64,000 bases of DNA. Source: JAMXLO01 sp963812075. GTDB taxonomy: Bacteria > Pseudomonadota > Alphaproteobacteria > Acetobacterales > Acetobacteraceae. Under the pieces are notes generated by a model, which worked only from the letters and a program-made list of their open reading frames with translations, had not been told where the DNA came from and ran no database searches. This document shows positions 37,915-46,584 of the stretch, piece by piece (the first letter of the stretch is position 1; each line of letters begins with the position of its first letter). The translations under genes and the position numbers were made by a program. The stretch lies in assembly GCA_963812075.1 (NCBI GenBank), contig CAWETN010000018.1:404605-468604 (forward strand), read 5' to 3'.

Positions 37915-39183
37915 GTGGTCAACATCGGTGCCGTCCCGATCGAAGAACACTTGGTTGAGGAGCTCGGTTTCCTCTGGCTTTGGCGCGACGCGGCAGCTCG
38001 CGCTCCGAACTTTCGGCTGATCGATCTTACGCGATTGGATGAGCGGCTCGATGCTCATCTGGATGCGCTCGGCGTGGCCGGCGAAGCCGGGTGGTCGGCG
38101 CTCAACCTTGCCGACCGCAAGAACATCGATGTGGGGGTCACCTTTGTCGCGGCATCGGTGGCGATCGCCGCCGGCACGCCTTCGCGGGTCAACGCCGTGA
38201 TCAATTGGTCGGGGCTTAGCGCGAGCACCGCCCGCGCGTTCGTGTCGGCCTTGGCCCGCGCCGGCAGTAACTCAGCGATCGTCACGCTTGAATGGCTGCG
38301 TACTCATTTGGAAAAGTCTTTACGCGCGGCCTACGTTGTGGCGATCGGCGCACGACGCAATGATCCTGGTGAACTGCTGGCGGTATTGACAGAGGACGAT
38401 AACACTCTGGTCCGCGCCCGCGCCTACCGCACCACCGGCCAACTCGGCCGCGCCGACCTGATGGCCAACCTCCGCCCCGGCCTCACCGACGAAGACCCAG
38501 ACTGCCGCTTCTGGTCCGCCTGGGCCGCCGCGCGCATGGGCGCCGGCAGCGAAGCCCTGCGCGTCCTCGCCGACATCGCCTGGAACAACCACCCGCGCGC
38601 CGTCCGCGCGCTCGACACCCTGCACCGCCGCCTCGACGTCCCCCAGGCCAACGCCTGGCTGCGCGAATTCGCCAAGCTCCCCGACCGCCAGCGCGACCTG
38701 ATCCGCGCCACCGGCGTGATCGGTGATCCGCTCTACCTTCCCTGGCTGATCGAGCGTATGGCCGACCTCCCCACCGCCCGGCTCGCCGGCGAGGCGTTCA
38801 GCATGATCACCGGTCTCGACCTCGCCTATCGCGACCTCGACCGCCGCCCGCCCGCCGACTTCCAGTCCGGCCCGAACGATGACCCGGAGGACGAGAACGT
38901 CGAGCTCGACGAGGACGAGAATCTGCCCTGGCCCGACCAGGCCAAGATCGGCCAATGGTGGACCGCCAACCGCGCGCGCTTCACCGTCGGCACGCCCTAC
39001 TTCCTCGGCGCGCCGAAGGCCAGCGCCGACTGGCTCGAGGCGCTGTCCGACGCGTTCCAGCGCCAGCGCCACGCCGCCGCGCTCGAACTCGCCATCCGCC
39101 AGCCCGACAAGGCGATGTTCGAGGTCCGCGCCCGTGGCCGCCTGCAGCGCCAGATGATCGCCCGCGCCCGCGGCCTGATCTGA
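37915..39183 (+). CDS. TIGR02270 family protein (HEAT-like, T6SS island)
   Basis: A 422-residue helical-repeat protein of the TIGR02270 family, which accompanies DUF2169/DUF4150 genes. It opens 'IEEHLVEELGFLWLWRDAAA' at GTG 37915. The middle 'ALLAVLTEDDNTLVRARAYRT'-type HEAT units (here starting 'GELLAVL') run to 'FWSAWAAARMGAGSEAL', and an acidic linker 'DPEDENVELDEDENLPWPDQ' precedes 'WWTANRARFTVGTPYFLG'. The first 160 codons use mixed third positions, while from about 38,410 nearly every codon ends in C or G. The gene therefore looks like a splice of imported and native sequence. Function unknown. Confidence 0.82.
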   Translation: MVNIGAVPIEEHLVEELGFLWLWRDAAARAPNFRLIDLTRLDERLDAHLDALGVAGEAGWSALNLADRKNIDVGVTFVAASVAIAAGTPSRVNAVINWSGLSASTARAFVSALARAGSNSAIVTLEWLRTHLEKSLRAAYVVAIGARRNDPGELLAVLTEDDNTLVRARAYRTTGQLGRADLMANLRPGLTDEDPDCRFWSAWAAARMGAGSEALRVLADIAWNNHPRAVRALDTLHRRLDVPQANAWLREFAKLPDRQRDLIRATGVIGDPLYLPWLIERMADLPTARLAGEAFSMITGLDLAYRDLDRRPPADFQSGPNDDPEDENVELDEDENLPWPDQAKIGQWWTANRARFTVGTPYFLGAPKASADWLEALSDAFQRQRHAAALELAIRQPDKAMFEVRARGRLQRQMIARARGLI

Positions 39184-39231
39184 CGCGCCGCCTCGCATGA
39201 CCGCGCCGCCCTGGCGTGTCAGGATCGCGCC

Positions 39232-39540
39232 ATGCTGCAACTCCGCCCCAACTGCGAGTGCTGCGACAAGGACCTGCCGCCGAACGCGACGGAGGCCCGC
39301 ATCTGCAGCTACGAATGCACCTTCTGCGCCCATTGCGTCGAGACGGTGCTGCACAACGTCTGCCCGAACTGCGGCGGCGGCTTCGCGCCGCGGCCGGTCC
39401 GCCCGGCGGTCGAGCGCCGCCCCGGCGTATGCGTGGGCAAGCACCCGGCCTCGACGCAGCGCGTCCATCTGAAGTGGGACCGCTCCGAGCTGCCCCCCTT
39501 CATCCGCTCGATGCGCGACATCGCGCCGGAGGACCGCTAG
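39232..39540 (+). CDS. DUF1272 zinc-ribbon protein
   Basis: A 102-residue protein with the DUF1272 pattern: 'PNCECCDKDLPPNATEARIC' followed by 'ECTFCAHCVETVLHNVCPNC'. Paired cysteines (CECC, C..EC..C..C, CPNC) should bind zinc. The last 45 residues are a basic/acidic tail outside the domain. The family has no established function. It starts 48 bases after the TIGR02270 gene and could be its operon partner, although its third-position GC is that of the native genome. Confidence 0.85.
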   Translation: MLQLRPNCECCDKDLPPNATEARICSYECTFCAHCVETVLHNVCPNCGGGFAPRPVRPAVERRPGVCVGKHPASTQRVHLKWDRSELPPFIRSMRDIAPEDR

Positions 39541-39544
39541 GCGC

Positions 39545-39793
39545 TCACTTGACGATCGTCACGGTCACCGGCCGCTGGCTGTTCGTCGTCCCGTTGACGA
39601 TGAGGAAGCTGTCCTCACCGAGGAAGCCTGGCGCTGGCCGGTAGGCAATCCTCGCCTGCTGATCGACCGCCCCCGTCACCACCTCGCCATGCGCCGGTCC
39701 GTTCGTGACCGAGTAAGTGGCAACATAGCGCGGGCTTGCATAGGTGGCCGACACATCGAACCAGCACCATCCGCCACTGTTGCTCACGCGCAT
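39545..39793 (-). CDS. Ig-like/cadherin-like domain fragment
   Basis: An 82-residue reading frame of beta-sandwich character: 'PAHGEVVTGAVDQQARIAYR' followed by 'APGFLGEDSFLIVNG' is the usual bacterial Ig-like (Big/cadherin) 'P..G....D.f.y' pattern. No leader is present in the frame. Upstream, the frame stays open for about 19 further codons ('CGARAPAVSTGEQSAQTT') without a start, so the N-terminus, probably an export signal, appears lost to a frameshift near 39,850. A small exported protein is likely. Confidence 0.5.
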   Translation of the reverse strand: MRVSNSGGWCWFDVSATYASPRYVATYSVTNGPAHGEVVTGAVDQQARIAYRPAPGFLGEDSFLIVNGTTNSQRPVTVTIVK

Positions 39794-39920
39794 CGTCGTC
39801 TGGGCGGACTGCTCGCCGGTCGAGACGGCGGGTGCTCTTGCGCCGCAAACGCTTTGTCACCGACCCCGATCGCGCTTACCCTTGACACCCGCCGCTCTGC
39901 CACCAGGAGGCCGAACCGCC

Positions 39921-41253
39921 ATGCACGCCGCCGACCGTCAGATGCATCTCGGCGTCTTCGTACTCGGCACCGGCAACCACATCGCCGGCTGGCGCATGGA
40001 CGGCGCGTTCACCACGCACATGGACCTGCCGGTGATGCAGGAGATCGCCCGCATCGCCGAACGCGGCAAATTCGATCTGCTGTTCATCTCCGAACTCGAT
40101 GGCGATGGACCCCTCCGACCATCCGTCGTTCATGTGCCGCTTCGAGCCGACCACGCTGATCACCGCGCTTGCCGCCTGCACCACGCATATCGGTCTCGGC
40201 GCCACCGTCTCCACCAGCTTCTCCGAGCCGTTCAACGTCGCGCGCATCTTCGGCTCGATCGACCACATCAGCGGTGGGCGCGCGGCGTGGAACGTGGTGA
40301 CCAGCTCCAACCCGAAGGCGGCGCTGAACTTCAACCTCGACGAGCACATCGAGCACGAACGACGCTACGAGCGCGCCAACGAGTTCGTCGACGTCGTGCG
40401 CGGCCTGTGGGATTGCTGGGAGGACGGCGCGATCCTCGCCGACAAGGCGACCGGCCGCTACATCGATGCCGCCAAGGTGCGCCCGCTCGACCACAGGGGC
40501 CGGTTCTTCAAGGTGCGCGGCCCGGTCAACATGGCACGCTGCCCGCAAGGACATCCGGTGATCATCCAGGCCGGCGGCTCGCCGTCAGGCCTGGAACTCG
40601 CAGCGCGTACCGCCGATGTGGTGTTCTCGGTCGTGCAGGAGCTGGCACCGGCCAAGGCGGCGTACGCCGACCTGAAGGGACGCATGGCGAAGTACGACCG
40701 GGCGCCGGACGAGCTCGCCATCCTGCCCGGCGTCATGTGCATCGTCGGCGACAGCGACGCGGAGGCGCGCGAGACGCTGGCGAAGCTGCAGAGCTGGGTG
40801 ACGACGACCAACGCCGCGACCCTGGTCGCCAGCCGCATCGGCTACGACGTGTCCGGCCATCCGCTCGACGGACCGGTGCCACCGCCGCCGTCGGCGCTGA
40901 ATAGCCAGACATTTCCATTCGTGCTGTACGAGATGGCGAAGCGCGAGAACATGACGCTGCGCGATCTCTACAACCTCACCGCGGCGGCGCGCGGGCATTG
41001 GGTGCTGTGCGGCACGCCGCAGCGCATCGCGGACACGCTGGAGGAATGGTTCATCGAGCGCGCCGCCGATGGATTCAACATCCTGCCGGCCTGGTTCCCC
41101 GGGGCATTCAGCGACTTCGTTGATCGCGTCGTCCCGGAGCTGCAGCGACGCGGTCTGTTCCGCCGCGACTACCAGGGCACGACGCTGCGCGATCATTTCG
41201 GGCTCGCCCGCGTCGGTGCGGCGATGACGCGCGAGAACGTCCTCGCCCTGTAG
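39921..41253 (+). CDS. NtaA/SnaA/DszA-type flavin monooxygenase, one frameshift
   Basis: A 443-residue FMN-dependent monooxygenase of the nitrilotriacetate/dibenzothiophene-sulfone branch of the luciferase-like family. A strong ribosome site (aggagg) lies 10 bases before ATG 39921. Family landmarks are 'NHIAGWRMDGA' near residue 18, 'ISGGRAAWNVVTSSNPKAAL' near 115, 'RGPVNMARCPQGHPVIIQAG' and 'GFNILPAWFPGAFSDFVDRV'. One extra base near 40,090 breaks the frame: tccgaactcgatg should read tccgactcgatg ('ISDSMAMD'). A flavin reductase would be needed; none is adjacent. Confidence 0.88.
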
Positions 41254-41295
41254 GGTCGTCGCCGGCGCTGTCAGCCGAAACGGGGAAACAAGGCA

Positions 41296-42225
41296 ATGCC
41301 GCATCCGATGCGCTTTTCCGTAATGGTTCTGCCCAACGTGCCCTGGCCGGAGCTGCTGCGCCGCTGCCAGGAGGTGGACGATCTCGGCTTCGACGCGGTC
41401 GGCCTTGCCGATCACTTCACCGACTGGGCCGGCGGCAAGGGTCCATGGTTCGAGCTGTGGACCAAGCTCGCCGCCGTTGCCATGGCGACGCGGCGCATCC
41501 GCCTGCAAACGCTGGTGGCACAAATTCCGCTGCGCAACCCTGCGATGTTCGCGCTCCAGGCACTGACGGCGGATCACATCTCCGCAGGCCGGCTGGATGT
41601 CGGCCTCGGCACCGGACTCGAGATCGATCCCTCCTATCGCATGATCGGCATGGAGAACTGGCCGGCGAAGGAACGCGTCGCCCGCTTCGGCGAATATGTC
41701 GAGATCGTCGATCGCCTGCTGCGCGGCGAGGAAACCACCTGCAACGGCCGCTACTACCGCACGGACGCCGCCGCCCTGCGGCCGCTTCCGGTGCAATCAC
41801 CACGCCCGCCTATCCTGATCGCCGCCATGGGCCCCCGCATGCTGCGTCACGCCGCGCGCCATGCCGATATCTGGAACAGCCTCAGCTTCGCCAGGACCTT
41901 CGAGGCGCAACTGGCCGAAACCAGCCAGCGGACCGCCAAGGTAGACGCGTTGTGCACCGCCATCGGCCGCGATCCGGCCAGCCTGCGCCGCTCCTATCTG
42001 ATGTTCGACCCCACCGCGCGCTCCAGCGGCGGCGTGATCCAGTACTACCAGTCGGAAGAACAATTCGTTCACATGGTTCAGCAGATTGTCGCCCTCGGCA
42101 TCAGCGAAATCGGCCTCTACTACCCGATGCTGGACAGCCAGCGCGCCATGTTCACCCGGATCGCTCGCGACGTGCTGCCCGGCCTGAAGACTGCCCGGCT
42201 TCCGCCGCGGCAGGGGACGGAATAA
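41296..42225 (+). CDS. LLM class flavin-dependent oxidoreductase
   Basis: A 309-residue luciferase-like oxidoreductase, unbroken. 'DLGFDAVGLADHFTDWAGGK' near residue 30, 'TRRIRLQTLVAQIPLRNPAM', and 'ISAGRLDVGLGTGLEIDPSY' are typical. Shorter members of this type often use F420 or FMN. It follows the NtaA-type gene after 42 bases and precedes the VOC gene by 40, so the three probably form one operon for oxidation of an unknown compound. Confidence 0.9.
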   Translation: MPHPMRFSVMVLPNVPWPELLRRCQEVDDLGFDAVGLADHFTDWAGGKGPWFELWTKLAAVAMATRRIRLQTLVAQIPLRNPAMFALQALTADHISAGRLDVGLGTGLEIDPSYRMIGMENWPAKERVARFGEYVEIVDRLLRGEETTCNGRYYRTDAAALRPLPVQSPRPPILIAAMGPRMLRHAARHADIWNSLSFARTFEAQLAETSQRTAKVDALCTAIGRDPASLRRSYLMFDPTARSSGGVIQYYQSEEQFVHMVQQIVALGISEIGLYYPMLDSQRAMFTRIARDVLPGLKTARLPPRQGTE

Positions 42226-42265
42226 TCTGTGCATCCGACGAACCGCCAACACACAGGTGCCAACC

Positions 42266-42832
42266 ATGGACGCCCAGACAGTCGCCAGGATGCAGCGCCC
42301 GAAGGCCATGCCGTTCCGCTGCAACAAGATCGGCCACGTCGCGCTCTACGTGAAGGATCCGGCGCGCTCGGCCAGATTCTACACCGAGGTGATGGGGTTC
42401 TCGGTCTCCGACGCCTATGACAGCAGCATGCTCCCCGGTGGCGTGGTGTTCCTGCGCTGCGCCGCCGACCATCACGGCGTGGCGCTGTTCAAGCTGCCCG
42501 AGGGACAGCCGCCGCACGGCGCGTTCCACCACATGGCGTTCGAGGTCTCCACGCTGGACGAGGTGCTGCGGGCGCGCGAACACCTGCGCCGGCACGACGT
42601 GCCGATCCATTTCGAGGGTCGCCGCCGCGCCGGCTGCCAGCTCGCCATCGAGTTCCAGGACCCGGACGGCCACAACCTGGAGATCTATTGGGACATCGAC
42701 CAGGTCGGCAGCGATGGCCGCGTGCGTCCGCCCGAGGAATGGCGAGGCGCCACCAGCCTCGAAGCGGCGATTGCCGATCCGGTGGTGGGACAGGACACCA
42801 CGGTACAGGACCGCACGCTGCTGGGCAGCTAG
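42266..42832 (+). CDS. VOC family protein (extradiol-dioxygenase/glyoxalase fold)
   Basis: A 188-residue metal-dependent vicinal-oxygen-chelate protein. The first metal His is in 'KIGHVALYVKDPARSARFYT', the second in 'GAFHHMAFEV', and the Glu in 'EFQDPDGHNLEIYWDID', the arrangement of ring-cleaving dioxygenases. I start at ATG 42266; GTG 42257 is three codons earlier. Catechol-type ring cleavage would fit the nearby monooxygenases and P450s, but bleomycin-resistance-type or glyoxalase functions share the fold. Confidence 0.85.
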   Translation: MDAQTVARMQRPKAMPFRCNKIGHVALYVKDPARSARFYTEVMGFSVSDAYDSSMLPGGVVFLRCAADHHGVALFKLPEGQPPHGAFHHMAFEVSTLDEVLRAREHLRRHDVPIHFEGRRRAGCQLAIEFQDPDGHNLEIYWDIDQVGSDGRVRPPEEWRGATSLEAAIADPVVGQDTTVQDRTLLGS

Positions 42833-42851
42833 CCGCAGCAGTGGCCCGGCT

Positions 42852-43266
42852 TCAGGCCGGCGAGGCGAGCGGCTTGCCCTTCTCGACGACGAAGGTGGCG
42901 GCGAGCTTCGTCGCCTTGTCGCCGTTCTGGAAGCTGTGCGGCGTCGCCATCGGCACCTGGAACGCAACGCCCGGCTGCACGGGCAGGGCAGGCTGGCCAT
43001 CGACCTGCAACTGCCCGCCGCCCTCCATCGCGTAGGTCGACTCGATGCCGGGGTGGGTGTGTCGCGCCACCAGGAAGCCAGCATCGATCTCGATCTCGAC
43101 GGCCACGGTGACATAGCCAGGCATCGGGCCCTCGGTCTGCTGCAGGATCTTGCGGCGAACTCCGGCAGCGCCCGGCGCAGCAGGCGCTTGCGCGGCAACC
43201 TCGGTGGCGACCAGGCCGCCGATGCGAGCACAGGGCACAGCCGACGAACAGGCGGCGTTGCAGCAT
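42852..43266 (-). CDS. Exported cupin-domain protein, one frameshift in the leader
   Basis: A single-domain cupin of about 138 residues. The metal-binding motif 'ARHTHPGIESTYAMEGGG' and the second motif 'VPMATPHSFQNGDK' are clear. The N-terminus is split: 'MLQRRLFVGCAL' lies in one frame and 'IGGLVATEVAAQAPAAPG' in another, joining near 43,225 to give a normal signal peptide, so the protein is probably periplasmic. ATG 43266 has ggagg at the right distance; ATG 43272 is too close to it. It lies 20 bases downstream of the P450 gene and probably shares its transcript. Confidence 0.8.
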
Positions 43267-43286
43267 TTGCATTCCTCCGTTGGGCG

Positions 43287-44540
43287 TCAGGCGGCGATGC
43301 GCACCGGCAGCGAGCGGATCGCGTGCAGGAAGTTCGAATAGGCGTAGACCGGCCTGTCCACCGCTTCGATCTTCAGGTCGCGGCGCAGGATCTCCTCCCA
43401 CAGGATGCGCAGCTGCAGCTCGGCCAGGCGGTTGCCCAGGCAGCGATGGATGCCGAAGCCGAACGACATATGTTCGCGCGGCCGCTTGCGATCGACGATC
43501 ACCTCGTCCGCCCGCTCGATCATGTCCTCGTCGCGGTTGCCCGAAATGTACCAGATCACCACCTTGTCGCCGGCCTTGATCTTCCGGCCGCCGATCTCGG
43601 CGTCCTCCAGCGCTGTGCGGCGCATGTGGATCACCGGCGTCTGCCAGCGCACGAACTCTGAAATTGCGCTGGGCACCAGATCGGGATGCTCGCGCAGCTT
43701 CTGGAACTGCTCGGGGAAGCGGCTCAGCCCCAGCAGGCCGCCCGACATCGAGTTGCGCGTCGTGTCGTTGCCGCCGACCAGGAACAGGATGAGGATGCCC
43801 ATGCGCTGGCGCAGCGTCATCTTGTTGGTCGTTTCGCCGTGCGCCAGGATCGAGATCACGTCGAAGCTCTTCGGCCGCTTGGCGCGCTCCTCCCACATTT
43901 CATTCATGTGTTCGGCGAAGCGCATCTGCTCGGCGAAACGCTCTTCCTCGGAATGCACCGGTGCATCGGGCGCGTTGATGTCGCAGATGAACGTGTCCGA
44001 CCAGCGGATCAGCCGTGCCTTGTCCTCGATCGGGTAGTCGAACAGCGTCGCCAGCATCATCGAGGTCAGCTCGATCGAGACGTGCTCCACCCAGTTGAAC
44101 GTCTCGCCGCGCGGCAGTCGGTCCAGCACCATGTTGGTGCGGTCGCGGATCAGGCTCTCCATCTTGGCGAGCGTGATCGGGTTGACGGTCGAGCTGACCT
44201 CGCGCCGCTGCTCGTCGTGCTCGGGCGGGTCCATGCGGATGAAGCTGGTGCGCTCCATCCCCTTCGGCGCGTCGCTGATCATGATGCCGCCGACTTCGTC
44301 GGACGAGGAGAAGACCTTATGGTTCACCTCGACCTGAACGATGTCGCGGTACTTGCTGACCGCCCAGTACGGCCCGTACGGGCTGTCCGGGGTGTAGTGC
44401 ACCGGGTCCTCGTGCCGCAGCCGTTCGAAATACGGCCGCCACACATCATCGTAGTAGAGCCGCGGATCGCTGACGTCGATCTTGTCGAGCGGCATCGAAT
44501 ACGCGAGTGCCCGGTGGTCCATATCGACCGGTGCGTTCAT
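43287..44540 (-). CDS. Cytochrome P450 (second of a tandem pair)
   Basis: A 417-residue soluble bacterial P450. The I-helix oxygen-binding motif is 'LVGGNDTTRNSMSGG' near residue 243, the K-helix ExxR is in 'SEFVRWQTPVIHMRR', and the heme-thiolate loop is 'MSFGFGIHRCLGNRLAE' with the axial cysteine at about residue 359. The overall pattern resembles the actinobacterial/proteobacterial CYP groups that hydroxylate terpenoids, steroids or linear chains; the substrate is open. Twelve bases separate it from the upstream paralogue. No ferredoxin or ferredoxin reductase gene is in the cluster. Confidence 0.94.
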   Translation of the reverse strand: MNAPVDMDHRALAYSMPLDKIDVSDPRLYYDDVWRPYFERLRHEDPVHYTPDSPYGPYWAVSKYRDIVQVEVNHKVFSSSDEVGGIMISDAPKGMERTSFIRMDPPEHDEQRREVSSTVNPITLAKMESLIRDRTNMVLDRLPRGETFNWVEHVSIELTSMMLATLFDYPIEDKARLIRWSDTFICDINAPDAPVHSEEERFAEQMRFAEHMNEMWEERAKRPKSFDVISILAHGETTNKMTLRQRMGILILFLVGGNDTTRNSMSGGLLGLSRFPEQFQKLREHPDLVPSAISEFVRWQTPVIHMRRTALEDAEIGGRKIKAGDKVVIWYISGNRDEDMIERADEVIVDRKRPREHMSFGFGIHRCLGNRLAELQLRILWEEILRRDLKIEAVDRPVYAYSNFLHAIRSLPVRIAA

Positions 44541-44552
44541 GGCGTTCCTCCG

Positions 44553-45806
44553 TCAGTGGATCTGCACGGGCAGTTCGCGGATGCCGTGGATCAGGTTCGA
44601 GCGAAGATAGGTCGGCTTGTCCATCACCTCGATCTCGAGGTCGCGCCGCAGGATCTCCTCCCACAGGATGCGCAGCTGCAATTCGGCCAGGCGGTTGCCG
44701 ACGCAGCGATGCACGCCGAAGCCGAACGAGATGTGCTCGCGGGCCCGCGGACGATCGACGATCAGGCTGTGCGGATCCTTGATCGCGTCTTCGTCGCGGT
44801 TGCCCGAGACGAACCACATCGCCACCTTGTCGCCCTTCCTGATCGTCTTGCCGGCGAGTTCGAAGTCGGCCAGCGCGGTCCGTCGCAGATGCAGAACCGG
44901 CGTGTGCCAGCGGACGATCTCGGAGACCGCACCGGTGACCAGCTCCGGGTTCTCGCGCAGCTTGCGGTACTCGTCGGGATATTTCGCGAACCCCCACACG
45001 CCGCCCGACATCGAGTTGCGCGTGGTGTCGTTGCCGCCGACGATCAGCAGGCTGCAGTTCGCCAGCAGCTCGCGGAAGTCCATGTTCCGCGTCGCGTCGT
45101 TGTGCGCCATCATCGAGAGCAGGTCGAAGCGCTGCGCATTGCTCGCCGCCCTCTCGTCCCACAGCGCCTTCATCGCCGTCGCCATCTTCTGCAGTTCGGC
45201 GTAGCGCTCCGCCTCGGAATGCACCGGCGCGTCGGGTGTATCGACGTGGCACACGGTAACGTCGGACCAGTACATCAGCCGGTGCCGGTCCTCGAGCGGC
45301 CAATCGAACAGCGTCGCCAGCATGCGCGAGGTGAGCTCGATCGACACCTCCTTCACCCAGTTGAAGGTCTCGCCGCGCGGCAGCCCGTCCAGCACCATGT
45401 TGGTGCGCTCACGGATCAGGCCCTCCATGCGCGCCAGGTTGGCGGGCGCTACGACCGGGCTCACCGCCTTGCGACGCTCGCCGTGGTCGGGCTCGTCCAT
45501 CTGGATGAAGCTCGGGCGCTCATAGCCCTGCACCTGGTCCTCGAGCCGCACGCCGCCCAGGTCCCAGCGCGACGAGAACACCTGGTTGTTCACCGCCACC
45601 GCCATGATGTCCTTGTAGCGGGTCACCGACCAGTACGGCCCGAAGTGGCTGTCGGCGGTGTAGTGCACCGGGTCCTCGCGCCGCAGCCGCTCGAAATACG
45701 GCTGGTAGGCGTCCTGCTGGTAGAGGTCCGGGATGCTGACGTCGATCTGGTCGAGCGGCTTGGCATAGGCGTCTTCGCGCGGGTCGAAACTGGCGTGAGC
45801 GTCCAT
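44553..45806 (-). CDS. Cytochrome P450 (first of a tandem pair)
   Basis: Also 417 residues from ATG 45806, which has ggaggg close upstream; the open frame extends 42 codons further without family similarity. It is closely related to its neighbour throughout ('YQPYFERLRREDPVHYTADS' matches 'WRPYFERLRHEDPVHYTPDS'), so the pair arose by duplication. I-helix 'IVGGNDTTRNSMSGG', ExxR in 'SEIVRWHTPVLHLRR' and heme loop 'ISFGFGVHRCVGNRLAE' are intact. Differences concentrate in the B'-C and F-G regions, which suggests a different substrate for each copy. Both are transcribed towards the cupin gene. Confidence 0.94.
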   Translation of the reverse strand: MDAHASFDPREDAYAKPLDQIDVSIPDLYQQDAYQPYFERLRREDPVHYTADSHFGPYWSVTRYKDIMAVAVNNQVFSSRWDLGGVRLEDQVQGYERPSFIQMDEPDHGERRKAVSPVVAPANLARMEGLIRERTNMVLDGLPRGETFNWVKEVSIELTSRMLATLFDWPLEDRHRLMYWSDVTVCHVDTPDAPVHSEAERYAELQKMATAMKALWDERAASNAQRFDLLSMMAHNDATRNMDFRELLANCSLLIVGGNDTTRNSMSGGVWGFAKYPDEYRKLRENPELVTGAVSEIVRWHTPVLHLRRTALADFELAGKTIRKGDKVAMWFVSGNRDEDAIKDPHSLIVDRPRAREHISFGFGVHRCVGNRLAELQLRILWEEILRRDLEIEVMDKPTYLRSNLIHGIRELPVQIH

Positions 45807-45990
45807 GTTCCCTCCGTGCCAGACTGCGCTGGCTTGCGTGCTGTCCCTCCGGCGTTCGTCCAAATGCGGCCCCGCCCGCAGGCGGCTACCGATTGGTAGC
45901 ATGATTGGTTGCAGTGCAGGAAGCCTTCCCATTCTTGTTGGCGAGGCGACGGATACCTATTGTGTAAACGGCTCGATTGGAGATGACGCG

Positions 45991-46232
45991 ATGCCGATCA
46001 CCTTGCACCGCTGGGGAACAGTATCGGCCTGCGGCTGCCCAAGCCGATGCTAGAACAACTCGGCCTCGGCGAAGGGTCGAAGGTCGAGTTGAAAGTGGAG
46101 AATGGCCGCTTGGTGATCGAGCCATTGCGCCGGCGTCGACTCACGATGGCAGAATTGCTGGAGGGAATCACGCCAGACGACCGACCTGAGTTGGTCGATT
46201 GGGGTCCGCCGGTCGGGCGTGAGGTTTGGTGA
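45991..46232 (+). CDS. mazE: MazE/AbrB-type antitoxin, one frameshift
   Basis: About 80 residues after correction. 'MPITLHRWG' in one frame continues as 'NSIGLRLPKPMLEQLGL' and 'GSKVELKVENGRLVIEPLRR' in the next. Together they form the swapped-hairpin AbrB DNA-binding domain of MazE, followed by a C-terminal tail that would bind the toxin. The break is near 46,015 in a run tggggaac, where one G seems to be missing. ATG 45991 has ggaga upstream. The TGA overlaps the toxin's GTG. MazE normally represses its own operon together with MazF. Confidence 0.77.
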
Positions 46233-46564
46233 CATCTTACGTCCCGGATCGCGGCGACCTGGCCTGGATAAACTTCGATCCGCAGGCGGGCCGTGAACAG
46301 GCGAAGAACCGCCCTGCGTTGGTCCTCACCGGGTCCGACTTCAACGCGACCACAGGATTGCTCGTCGTCTGCCCCGTAACGCGCACCCAACGCCCCTGGC
46401 GCACCCGTGTTCCACTGGTCGGGACGGCAACCACCGGAGCTGTCATGATCGAACAGGTCAAGAGCGTCGATTGGTCGGTGCGTGGGGCGGCGTTCATCGA
46501 GCGGGTCTCGCAGGGCCTGCTGGACGAAGTGAAGTCTCGCATAGCGACTATGCGCGATCTCTGA
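46229..46564 (+). CDS. mazF: MazF/PemK-type endoribonuclease toxin
   Basis: A 111-residue toxin of the MazF/PemK family, which cleaves mRNA at short specific sites. 'PDRGDLAWINFDPQAGREQA' with the catalytic Arg region, 'RPALVLTGSDFNATTGLLVV', and 'IEQVKSVDW' with the conserved Gln-Lys-Ser are all present. GTG 46229 overlaps the antitoxin stop as GTGA, the standard arrangement for stoichiometric coupling. The toxin is intact, although the antitoxin as sequenced is frameshifted, which argues that the antitoxin break is a sequencing error. Confidence 0.87.
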   Translation: MTSYVPDRGDLAWINFDPQAGREQAKNRPALVLTGSDFNATTGLLVVCPVTRTQRPWRTRVPLVGTATTGAVMIEQVKSVDWSVRGAAFIERVSQGLLDEVKSRIATMRDL

Positions 46565-46584
46565 TCCGCACGGGAAAACGCTGA

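Noticed and set aside
43686..45899. 737-codon plus-strand frame opposite both P450 genes
   Set aside because: It crosses two intact P450s. Its internal repetition simply reflects the duplication of the P450s on the other strand.
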